Origin: Catenulispora sp. MAP5-51
Lineage (GTDB): Bacteria > Actinomycetota > Actinomycetes > Streptomycetales > Catenulisporaceae
Assembly (NCBI RefSeq): GCF_041261205.1
Contig: NZ_JBGCCH010000027.1
Coordinates: 1 to 64,000, forward strand
Length of the DNA stretch: 64,000 nt
Direction: 5' to 3'
Numbering within the stretch: the first letter of the stretch is position 1; the number at the start of each line of letters is the position of its first letter. The notes under the pieces were generated by a model, which had not been told where the DNA came from, did not search any database, and worked only from the letters and a program-made list of their open reading frames with translations. Of this stretch, positions 9,401-16,251 are shown piece after piece. Position numbers and translations under genes: made by a program.

Positions 9401-10950
9401 GGGCAGACGAGGTCGACAGCTTGGCTGGACACCTGCCGACGGGAGCTCAGGACGTGCTCGGGAAGATAGGTCAGGCCGTACCGGTCCATCGTCGACCATT
9501 CCGCCTCGGCCCAGGTGGCAGCCGACCCACGGTAGTGGCGCGCTATCCGCTCGTGCCACTCGAGCGGATCAAGCCAGCAATCGGGATGTTTGTCCCGGGC
9601 AAGCGCCCCGGTGAGGAACTCTCCGACAGAAGCATGGAAGAGAGCGACCCGCTCGCCGCGCCAGTAAAGCAGCCAGCGAAGGCGTGCAAGGACGTTGCGG
9701 ACGGAGCGCGGCCACACCCGCGCTTCGATCAGCCGCAAGAGCTGATCCTCCGTCAGCGGCTCCCGCGCTACTGTGAGGACGCCGAGGATCGGCTGCCCGA
9801 CCCCCTCCCACGCGGACGTGAACCGGTCAGCCGCGCCGATCGGGTCCTGGATATCGAGCAGCCCGAGCCGGTCGATCTCGACCCGGGCCAGTTCGACAAA
9901 GAACCCGTAGATGCCGGCCAGCGTCTGCGGCACATCCTCAAGGGTGAAAAGCTGGTCCACCAGACTGGCGTCGCCGGCCTGAATGGCTCCCCTCAAGGCA
10001 CGAACATAGCTGGCCAGGTACAGGAAGTTCCCATCGGCGCGGCGGGCCGCCTGGCGCAGGAACTGATCGGGGAACAGCCCCCGAGCGTGCGCTTCCCCGG
10101 CAACTTCGGCGGTGGTGAGAGTCTTCTCCGCGTACGAGATCAAGTCGTCAGTCACCTGGCGGTCACCGGTATCGACGAAGATCTCCTTGATCTGGTCCTC
10201 ACGCCCGGCCCGCAGGAGCCCGAGCGCCGACTGCGGCCTTGACGTCACCACCATCTTGACGTTCGGCGGCAACCGCGGCCCGGTCGCCAGCCATTCCAGG
10301 AGCCGGGTGTCGCGATCGGCTCTGGAAGCCTCGTCGAGCGCGTCCAGCAGAATGACGACCCCCGGGCCGTTCGGGTCCGCCTCGGTCAGGACAGCGGCCG
10401 GGCCGAACAGGGCGAGATGGGCCAGATTATCCGGCTCAAGCAAGCGGGGTTCAAGATGCGCGACGCCGATCTCGACACCAATGAGCTCCCCGGCGAGCTT
10501 CTCCACCTGCTGCTCGACCTCGACCGTCAACCGAGCGGTCCGGTAGAACGGCGAGACTGTCAGGTCCGCGATTCGGATCCCGGTGGCGCTTCCCTGTTCC
10601 TCGATATCGCCAAAGCGCTGTCGAACCGTCATCCCAAGAGCGGACGGCTCATAAAGCTGCGGTTGTTGACCGGCGAGCTGGTGTCCGATGGACAACAGGA
10701 ATGACGAGATGTCACCCGCCGCGTGAGCTCCTCTGTCCTCCGCACCGACGAAGTAGCGCAGCCAGTCCGAATGGGTCCTCGCCAAGCCCGCCATCAGGCT
10801 GGTCTTTCCCGTACCGGGCTCCCCCGTGACCAACACGATGCCGACGCCTGGCTGGTCCAGCGCGTGCTCGATGGCGGCCGTCAGCCAGACCCGCTCGACG
10901 AAATCTCCCCCGGTACGCTCAAGCACCAAGTCTTCGAAGGCTCTTTCCAT
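6442..10950 (-). CDS. Giant STAND/NACHT-type NTPase
   Basis: A 1502-residue protein. Walker A GEPGTGKT is at residues 43-50, Walker B VVILLDALDEA at 198-208, and VVTSRP at 234-239 fits a sensor position. This is the STAND/NACHT arrangement. An ARC/winged-helix-like region follows (about 300-480), then roughly 1000 residues of helical material without catalytic motifs (ALIDRYRPKSTDAWRQLRVE and similar), which looks like a superhelical repeat sensor. In this class, ligand binding by the repeat arm allows ATP-driven oligomerisation that activates an effector. No effector domain is fused here, so it would act through a partner in trans. It sits between the 180-residue protein gene (61-base gap) and the TPR gene (4-base overlap). 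Confidence 0.85.
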   Translation of the reverse strand: MERAFEDLVLERTGGDFVERVWLTAAIEHALDQPGVGIVLVTGEPGTGKTSLMAGLARTHSDWLRYFVGAEDRGAHAAGDISSFLLSIGHQLAGQQPQLYEPSALGMTVRQRFGDIEEQGSATGIRIADLTVSPFYRTARLTVEVEQQVEKLAGELIGVEIGVAHLEPRLLEPDNLAHLALFGPAAVLTEADPNGPGVVILLDALDEASRADRDTRLLEWLATGPRLPPNVKMVVTSRPQSALGLLRAGREDQIKEIFVDTGDRQVTDDLISYAEKTLTTAEVAGEAHARGLFPDQFLRQAARRADGNFLYLASYVRALRGAIQAGDASLVDQLFTLEDVPQTLAGIYGFFVELARVEIDRLGLLDIQDPIGAADRFTSAWEGVGQPILGVLTVAREPLTEDQLLRLIEARVWPRSVRNVLARLRWLLYWRGERVALFHASVGEFLTGALARDKHPDCWLDPLEWHERIARHYRGSAATWAEAEWSTMDRYGLTYLPEHVLSSRRQVSSQAVDLVCPGLLRAIVREFGAAGNFLNAVDRVADHVAESESPTIGLPKVMYLRTVREEAGRSSSALAPKVVGLMARMGRLSAALEHVAGIGPSVHQFVAMAEIWRHADPGPGERSRGELRELLVETALTVPEDLSPRFHRTNVRLYAIQSAAMVLAPFDLDRALRLWRHGLTGSHSDELDQREPDALYRAAARVESDTDKACALIGRICGERWQDYLDLAVRAEADKAPELLRKSEADLQTAGAAARLVGYARLAVAWSERDPVMSQRLLAAVRAEVFEVDDEDVRKERWNGGMFEDLLGCLARTATELADVDQTTARFLLARMDVSSIGSGDACLDGARLWRRFGSPRRAQALIDRYRPKSTDAWRQLRVESALGELNHEKALQLIGQIYDEIPAPRASDESMDVSRRRHSLGSVAKLLADYDLARAAQVARELRNTRWRDHETSIRLRQLDLATADGAQQFSEYDRYSFLADIAHLHLDRGETAEATAILEDALGHATRPGAMSASGVDEGYIHFFLERSSPGPVLDSKPATPSGVLRIAALSDLSQEWLINAKRHFFRDPVDMIRTRPNSPPSLAAAVRALAERLWAKDDSVALAVVRAIEDPPERLIGLARLHRLAHRSDASHGPETDTLSQEIDRELPKVPEYRWNVHGGDIEDRGVTAYLRPDHRVRFELAVSSLGCRPQDKEAIQGLRYLSHAHLMTVTLWSSETYAAIRRGELPVLRPHQQGFREMHLHALSLSRYPDSSELLAECTRAAAAYQEYLLSQQIPGYRSSLGNLQLSEPVYAAAVDLLRPTPGASLPPAFVRRIRAMVGKGPLPAAAGLVAFAAEVKPACEHELVELCSEIIAATREITPARRLDTLVILATSPLLGGVVDPVELLHEAERCEAASKDEARIPSDVISRLFPLLLYRNPDVALRALYSAAWMRATAMLEYAAEALTDVLGVNAAGALASAISRGRDCTSLGGAPPDVVGGVNLAQLIATAPALAGGRA

Positions 10951-11011
10951 GAGTCAGTCCCCGCTGCCAAGATCCACGCTGATGGGTCCCTATTTCTGCC
11001 AGAGCCGCTCC

Positions 11012-11554
11012 TCAGCCGAGGCTGTCCAAGCGGGCTGCCACGGCCTCGCCGCCGGAATGAACGGTTCCGATCTTCTGCTCGACAGTGCCGTCGGCTTCGC
11101 GGCCCACATGACCGGCCCACAGCGCTGTCACGCTGCCATAGACGTCGTCAGCCTCCTGCACGACGTGAAGCCCACCAGTCAGCCGGTCATCGAGGCCGGC
11201 CGTGAACCGTTGCCCGAAGACGGCTTCGAGCACGCTGATCAGCTCGGCCACCTCCGCACGCAGCCGCGGATCACCGGGGTCGAGTTCGTGCCCCCGGTGG
11301 TGCGCGAGGCGTTCGTTGAGTTCTTGCAGCTCGGAGAGCCGGTGCTGCACGACATCGGGGCGGACGATCAACGGGGTCGTGAGTGCGTCGAGGATCCCAG
11401 GCGCCTGGTCCGCCGGCACGGCGATGGGTTCTGAGAGCCTGCCGTCCCGATGCCGCTGGAGTATCTCGTCCAGCTGGCCGTAGAGGAAGCCGAAGCCCTG
11501 CGTTATGAACGCGGCCATCAAGCCGGAAGTGGCCAATGCATCGGCGTTGTCCAT
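11012..11554 (-). CDS. Small protein with repeat module, first gene of the STAND operon
   Basis: The start is ATG 11554 with GGAGGG upstream. The product is 180 residues. Residues 10-115 are helical (GLMAAFITQGFGFLYGQLDE; VQHRLSELQELNERLAHHRG; LRAEVAELISVLEAVFGQRF). The last 50 residues form two units of the pattern hydrophobic-x-Q-xxxx-hydrophobic-x-G/S (VVQEADDVYGSVTALWA and VEQKIGTVHSGGEAVAARLD). The same two-unit pattern closes the TIR protein at 13218-13895. It leads the operon with the STAND NTPase. No named family can be assigned with confidence; an adaptor linking the NTPase to an effector is my inference. Confidence 0.7.
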   Translation of the reverse strand: MDNADALATSGLMAAFITQGFGFLYGQLDEILQRHRDGRLSEPIAVPADQAPGILDALTTPLIVRPDVVQHRLSELQELNERLAHHRGHELDPGDPRLRAEVAELISVLEAVFGQRFTAGLDDRLTGGLHVVQEADDVYGSVTALWAGHVGREADGTVEQKIGTVHSGGEAVAARLDSLG

Positions 11555-11754
11555 CGTTTCCCTCCAAACTGCGTGAAACGACTTCGAGCCTGGATATGGT
11601 TCCCGGCTCCTCCAGCACGCCGATGCTAAAACCACGCGGAGCGCCCTCATAGGGTTGCCTGTTCCCACACGGGTGTTGCCTGTTTCATCCTGACCTCGGC
11701 TTCGGCTTGAACGGCTCCCACGCCGTTCGGCGCACCAGTACCTTAATAAGTGTG
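11555..11754. promoter_or_regulatory. Divergent promoter region with paired direct repeats
   Basis: About 200 bases separate the minus-strand STAND operon from the plus-strand XRE-TIR operon. GTTGCCTGTT occurs at 11654-11663 and again at 11675-11684, 21 bases apart, which is two helical turns on one DNA face. This is a plausible operator for the XRE protein encoded next door. TAATAA at 11744-11749 lies at -10 distance from GTG 11755, consistent with a leaderless XRE message. Confidence 0.4.
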
Positions 11755-13215
11755 GTGACGGGCGAAACGCTACGCGCGATTCGAGACGCTGCCGGCGTCA
11801 GCCTGGGGCAGTTGGTGAAGCTCAGCGACTACAGCAAGGGCCACCTAAGCAGGGTTGAGAACGGGCTACGACCCGCTTCGCCGCGCTTGGTGCGGCTGTA
11901 CGAATCGCTCTCGGCACGATCGGTCGAGTTTGTTGTCTGGGGACCTGCGCTGCCGTCCACGGCAGCCCATGCGGTTGCGGCCACTGTAGAGAGCTACGGC
12001 GGCGAGATCCGGCGAGCACGGATCAAACACGCACTGTCCTTGCGGAGGCTGGCCGAGCTATCCGGGATTTCCCACACCTACATCTGCAAGATCGAGACAG
12101 GCCAGATCCTGGGAAGCCCGTATGTCGCTTCAAGGCTCGACAACACTTTGCGCCAGCAGGGAAGCCTTTCCGACCTTTACCAGCGCGAGGCACGTCTGGC
12201 ACCTGACACGTTCCAGATCCCGGAGCCGTCGATCTTGTCCGCCGCGGTGTCTCAGCGCTCGCCGGACGATACCGAAGCCACTCTGGCATCCGCGCGGTTG
12301 GAGACTCTGCGAGCGTACCGCCACCTGCAAGGACCTCATTCCGTACTCCCCCAAGTCGTCTCACAGCTCGTCGGCTTGCACGCCGCGGCCGCGGTGGCTT
12401 CACCGAGCCGAGCCGCGTCGATCCGGAATGTCGAAGCCCGGCTAGCGGAATACCTCAGCTGGCTGGCCGAGGAGGTGTCCGACATGGACGCCATGCGCAG
12501 CTGGATGGCAGTGGCTGTGCAGCTCGGCCGCGAAGGTGGTGACAGACGGGTCGCCCAGTACGTAGCGATCCGTCGATCGGCAACCGCACTTCGCGTTGGC
12601 GCCTCGACTGATGCGGTCGCATGGACCCGACAGGTGCTGTCGGACTCTAGCTTGACGTTGAGGCTCCGAAGGATCGCGCTGCATCACGAAGCCAAGGCAC
12701 ACGCCAAGCGTGGTGACCACAAGGCTTTCCGCAGCACAATGGACGCCTATTACGCACTGCCCGATGAATCCGACGTCCCGCCGAGCGGTGATTGGGAGTG
12801 GGGTCCACCGCCAGATTCACAGGTAACGTCATCGGGTCTGGCCGAGGCCACCGGGCTGATGGAGTTGGGCGACTACCGTGCAGCGGCGCTGCTGTTCGCC
12901 ACGGCGCTGCCGTCCGCATCAGTCGCCGACCAAAGCCTCTCACCGCTCGCTCGTAACACGAATGTCCGGTTCGCAATCCGCGAAGCCATCACATACGCGC
13001 ATATCAACGAATGCGACCGCGCGGCTGATGTCATCGAGTCCCTCCTGCCCGCAATCGCACCGGCCTCATCAACCGTCGTCCGCCAGGATCTGCGGCGTCT
13101 GGCATCGATCATCGCCCGGCGGCGGACACCTCGCCTCCAGGCCCTCGCTCCGGACGTCGTTACGCTGGCAAGGTCGAGGCAGCCAAGAACCCGCGTCCGC
13201 CGAACAGGGGCTTAA
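11755..13215 (+). CDS. XRE-family regulator with two HTH domains
   Basis: About 486 residues if translation begins at GTG 11755. The frame stays open upstream to TTG 11707, and GTG 11752 is also possible; the first HTH begins at VTGETLRAIRDAAGVSLGQL, which favours the downstream starts. A second HTH follows at about residues 80-130 (IRRARIKHALSLRRLAELSG, then SHTYICKIETG). The C-terminal 300 residues are helical and TPR-like (LEAYLSWLAEEVSD-type and ARRGDHKAF-type segments are visible in the same register). The gene lies 2 bases before the TIR gene and divergent from the STAND operon, so it probably controls both. Confidence 0.8.
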   Translation: MTGETLRAIRDAAGVSLGQLVKLSDYSKGHLSRVENGLRPASPRLVRLYESLSARSVEFVVWGPALPSTAAHAVAATVESYGGEIRRARIKHALSLRRLAELSGISHTYICKIETGQILGSPYVASRLDNTLRQQGSLSDLYQREARLAPDTFQIPEPSILSAAVSQRSPDDTEATLASARLETLRAYRHLQGPHSVLPQVVSQLVGLHAAAAVASPSRAASIRNVEARLAEYLSWLAEEVSDMDAMRSWMAVAVQLGREGGDRRVAQYVAIRRSATALRVGASTDAVAWTRQVLSDSSLTLRLRRIALHHEAKAHAKRGDHKAFRSTMDAYYALPDESDVPPSGDWEWGPPPDSQVTSSGLAEATGLMELGDYRAAALLFATALPSASVADQSLSPLARNTNVRFAIREAITYAHINECDRAADVIESLLPAIAPASSTVVRQDLRRLASIIARRRTPRLQALAPDVVTLARSRQPRTRVRRTGA

Positions 13216-13217
13216 CC

Positions 13218-13895
13218 GTGTCTGACCACGCACCTGTCATCTTCATCAGTTACCGCGGCAGCGACGAGCCCTGGGCCCCGGATGTCCTATACCAAGGCCT
13301 AGCCGCGGCCTTCGGCCCCGAGGCTGTGTTCAAGGCCGGATACGACCTGCGCGCCGGCGATGACTATCCACCGGTCCTTGAGCGGATGGCGGCCTCCTGC
13401 CGCATCATGCTGGTGTGCATCGGCCCGCGCTGGCTGACTGCGGCCAACGCGGCTGGCACCCGACGCCTCCAGGAGAAGGACGACTGGGTACGCCGGGAGA
13501 TTGAGCTCGCGCTCCGCTCAGACAACCACGTCATCCCACTACTGATGGGCAACCGTGACGAAGTTGTCGTGCCGGCACCCGAGGAACTGCCCGCCGATAT
13601 CGCACCGCTGGTTCAGCGCCAAGCGTTCCGCCTGGAGCCGGGCGGACGACTGCGCGTGACGCTGCCGGACCTCGCCCAGAGGCTGTGCGAACTGGTGCCC
13701 GCGCTGGCGACACCGAAACCCGTCGCCGCGACCATGTCGGTGACGCAGCGAGTCGGGACGCTGGCAGGTAGGGCGACGTTGGTACGCGCGCCCGAGGAAT
13801 TCGTGAGCCAAGGCGACTTCGCTCAGGAAATCGACTCGGTAAGCGAGACCGGCGATGCGATCGCCCTGGATCTGCTTCGGACGGAAGGAAGCTGA
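13218..13895 (+). CDS. TIR-domain protein with C-terminal repeat module
   Basis: The start is GTG 13218, 2 bases after the XRE stop, so the genes form an operon. The product is 225 residues. Residues 6-160 are a TIR domain: VIFISYRGSD (strand A and the following loop), AVFKAGYDLRAGDDY, then MLVCIGPRWL, and WVRREIELAL with Glu94 at the position of the catalytic Glu of bacterial TIR NADases. Residues 174-225 (SVTQRVGTLAGRATLVRA and FAQEIDSVSETGDAIALDLL) repeat the two-unit pattern that ends the 180-residue protein of the STAND operon. It is the likely effector, perhaps cleaving NAD+ when assembled. No membrane segment or signal peptide is present. Confidence 0.8.
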   Translation: MSDHAPVIFISYRGSDEPWAPDVLYQGLAAAFGPEAVFKAGYDLRAGDDYPPVLERMAASCRIMLVCIGPRWLTAANAAGTRRLQEKDDWVRREIELALRSDNHVIPLLMGNRDEVVVPAPEELPADIAPLVQRQAFRLEPGGRLRVTLPDLAQRLCELVPALATPKPVAATMSVTQRVGTLAGRATLVRAPEEFVSQGDFAQEIDSVSETGDAIALDLLRTEGS

Positions 13896-14190
13896 CTGAC
13901 AGGTGGGCTTGTAGCGTTCACCTCCGATACCTGGATAGCGGGCGTTGGAGTTCCTGACCTCCATGAGCGTGCTCATCCGATGGATCGATGACTGCACAGT
14001 CGACGCCCTTCAGGCGGCTGCCCGATAATGGAAGGCGAGTTGGGGGACGGTTGGGGGACGGCAGTAGTGGTACCGTCCGGCCTCCGTGCGGCATGACCTG
14101 ACATTGCGCCGACTGGGGAATCGGGCTAGATTGGCCTAAACCAGCTTGAAGTGATCTGAAACTCTATACCAGAGCCTTTATATTCGTGGC
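13896..14190. other. Gene-free stretch with tandem repeat next to an att-like site
   Basis: No supported gene. GTTGGGGGACG occurs twice in tandem at about 14040-14061. Short tandem repeats of this kind are often found next to attachment sites of actinobacterial integrative elements, and a tRNA-like fragment follows at 14191. Confidence 0.35.
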
Positions 14191-14234
14191 CTACGGATCA
14201 GAAGGTTAGGGGTTCGAATCCCTTCGTGCGCACT
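14191..14234 (+). other. 3' fragment of tRNA-Arg(ACG)-like gene, putative att site
   Basis: CTACGGATCAGAAGG is the anticodon-loop and stem 3' side of an actinobacterial tRNA-Arg(ACG), followed by a canonical T-arm (GGGGTTCGAATCCC) and acceptor sequence CGTGCGC. The 5' half of a tRNA is absent upstream. Fragments like this mark integration of elements that use tRNA 3' ends. A second, more divergent copy lies at 17534-17575. Confidence 0.65.
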
Positions 14235-14246
14235 CGCTAAAGCGCT

Positions 14247-14276
14247 AACCCCAGGTCTATGACCTGGGGTTTTGTG
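14247..14276 (+). terminator. Rho-independent terminator behind the tRNA-Arg fragment
   Basis: AACCCCAGGTC (14247-14257), loop TAT, and GACCTGGGGTT (14261-14271) pair perfectly and are followed by T-rich sequence. This is the usual layout after a tRNA gene and supports the tRNA origin of the fragment. Confidence 0.75.
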
Positions 14277-14542
14277 TTTCCCGGGCTCGTCTACTCGACT
14301 CGAGTCGAGGCTTAAAGTCGTCGAAATCGGGCCGTGTGATGACGATGTGATGACGGCCGTACGGAGTCCGTGTGCTGACGGGCTGTTTCTCGCCGTGCCG
14401 ACGTATCACTTCCCGTTCAGAAGTCCGGGTGGTCATCACCGGTTCGAGTGCCGGATGTTCTGACTTTTCCGGTCCCAGGCGTAGCGTCCGTAGTGGGGTG
14501 GCACTATCCAAGGCGGGTCGAGTCGAACTGTTGGAGGCCACA

Positions 14543-15760
14543 TTGACCAGGTACGCAGTGGATACCGAACGCTCGACGCTGATCGGGTCGTATCCCACCG
14601 GCACTGGTGACGCGGCATTCACGGTGGCGGCGCTACCGCCAGGAACGGCGGTGGACGCGACCCTGTGGGTGGCGGCACGGCTGGATGGGCTGTCACGGGC
14701 GCTGTGGCGCAGCTATACGCATCCGGCTGCGGCAGCCGGCGACGACCTGAGCGACAACACCGAAGGCTGGCGTCGACAGAGCGAGCGTGAAGAGTTCGAC
14801 CAAGTGCTGACCGCGGTCGAAAAACCGAACCTGCCGGATAAGGACGGCTCGGTCATCGTGGAGTACAGCGCAGTTGCGGAGAGCGCGCACCGGCTGGGCC
14901 GGGCGCTACACGCGGTCGGCGACGAGAACTTTGCCGCAGCGGTGCGTAGGGAAGTCGCCACCGAAATCGGAGCGGTAACCCAGGCCGAGTTGGGGGATCT
15001 CTCCGGTAGGGCAGTGCAGGCGGTGGTGCTGTCACGGACTTCTGCCTCGCCGGTGCAGGTAACTGCCGCTGACGCACTGCTTCGCGAAGAGCCGCTGGGT
15101 AGGCCGGAGCTTTTTACCACGGTGGATCCGACATCGGCGGCAGTGGCCGCAGCCCATTGGCTGCACGCAGCGGCCACCGTGGCAGCCGCCGCCTCCGGCT
15201 TCGACGTGACGCAGGTGGTGGCAGCAGCCGACGACATCGAAGACATGCCGTTCGCCACCCCGACCATGGTCCTGGAGATGATGCACGCCGGAGCAAGCCC
15301 CCACGAGGCCGTCACCGCACTGATCGGCGAGGCCATGGACATTGCCGAGGGCAAGATCCCGAACCTGGCCGGGCTGATGCAAGCGCTCACCGAGGCGGCT
15401 GAAAATGCTGACGACGGCAACGGCGACGCACTGGAGATGCTGCTCGGCCAGATCCGCACCACACCGCTGGACACCTCCCGGCCCGCACCGGATCTGCTAG
15501 AGGACCTGCTGACCGGGATCTATGCCTGCGCGCTGCTGTATCGGGAATACGGGTCGGATACCGACGATGAGGAGAACGTCGAAGCGTTCAGTCTCGATGA
15601 GATCGACGACGTGGTCAGCGCCGTGCTGGGCGAAGATGGCTCCGACTCCGACGACGATGAATACGAAGACGAGGATTCTGACTGGCCCGAGCTGGCGTCG
15701 CCCAGGTTCCTGGCCGCAGTGCGCGCACAGGCTGCAGCCACGGCCGACCGCCTGGTGTGA
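14543..15760 (+). CDS. Acidic protein of unknown function
   Basis: The start is TTG 14543 with GGAGG at 14533-14537, a better fit than the longer upstream frame. The product is 405 residues with no domain I recognise. Residues 85-190 are helical (AVAESAHRLGRALHAVGDEN). The last 80 residues are strongly acidic (DEIDDVVSAVLGEDGSDSDDD and DEYEDEDSDW), then SPRFLAAVRAQAAATADRLV. There is no signal peptide or membrane segment. It sits in the short cassette between the two tRNA-Arg-like fragments, together with a nucleotidyltransferase remnant, so it may be cargo of a small integrative element. Confidence 0.6.
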   Translation: MTRYAVDTERSTLIGSYPTGTGDAAFTVAALPPGTAVDATLWVAARLDGLSRALWRSYTHPAAAAGDDLSDNTEGWRRQSEREEFDQVLTAVEKPNLPDKDGSVIVEYSAVAESAHRLGRALHAVGDENFAAAVRREVATEIGAVTQAELGDLSGRAVQAVVLSRTSASPVQVTAADALLREEPLGRPELFTTVDPTSAAVAAAHWLHAAATVAAAASGFDVTQVVAAADDIEDMPFATPTMVLEMMHAGASPHEAVTALIGEAMDIAEGKIPNLAGLMQALTEAAENADDGNGDALEMLLGQIRTTPLDTSRPAPDLLEDLLTGIYACALLYREYGSDTDDEENVEAFSLDEIDDVVSAVLGEDGSDSDDDEYEDEDSDWPELASPRFLAAVRAQAAATADRLV

Positions 15761-15814
15761 TACGCGTCAGGACTTATAGGGCCTGTGCAAGAACGATTAT
15801 TTGGACTGGAGCTA

Positions 15815-16251
15815 CTAGTCGTACGCCGGGAACATGTCACCGAACAGTTTATCCCAATACTCGAACGCGACCTCCAGGTCGTTTTCCTTCACCGCGTCGT
15901 ATGCTTTCTTTGCGCGCTTAACAGCGGTATCTAGCTTCGAGAGGGCGACGATCTTGTTAGCGCTAGATGAACACGGCTGGATGCGGCCGGTTGTTCCCGT
16001 TGGGTCGTTCATGGCTGCGAGACTGCCAACTTGAAGGTCGGCGAGCAGGAAATATATGTCCATCCAGTAGAAGACGGATGATTGTTCGCGCGTATACTCG
16101 GCTGCCCGCATCTCCAGATAGAATGACGAGATTGGCACCTCACGGTAGTACTTCCACGCCTTAAGCAGCCGCGCAAGAGCTTTGGCGTTCCCCTGACCGG
16201 GCTCCGTGTTCGACCGGTTCACGTAGTCGAGGTGAGCCTGTGGCGTCGATT
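15815..16251 (-). pseudogene. C-terminal remnant of a cGAS/DncV-like nucleotidyltransferase (CBASS relic)
   Basis: The minus-strand frame runs from the IS edge at 16251 (TPQAHLDYVNRSNTEPGQGN) through LARLLKAWKYYREVPISSFY and AAMNDPTGTTGRIQPCSSSA to FEYWDKLFGDMFPAYD. This matches, from memory, the helical C-terminal half of bacterial CD-NTases that make cyclic oligonucleotide signals. The N-terminal half with the GS and D-x-D catalytic motifs is missing. No effector or Cap2/Cap3 gene is nearby. An ATG-like start at 16222 (GTG) would give 135 residues, but they could not be catalytic. Base composition is visibly lower in GC than the neighbours. Confidence 0.7.
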
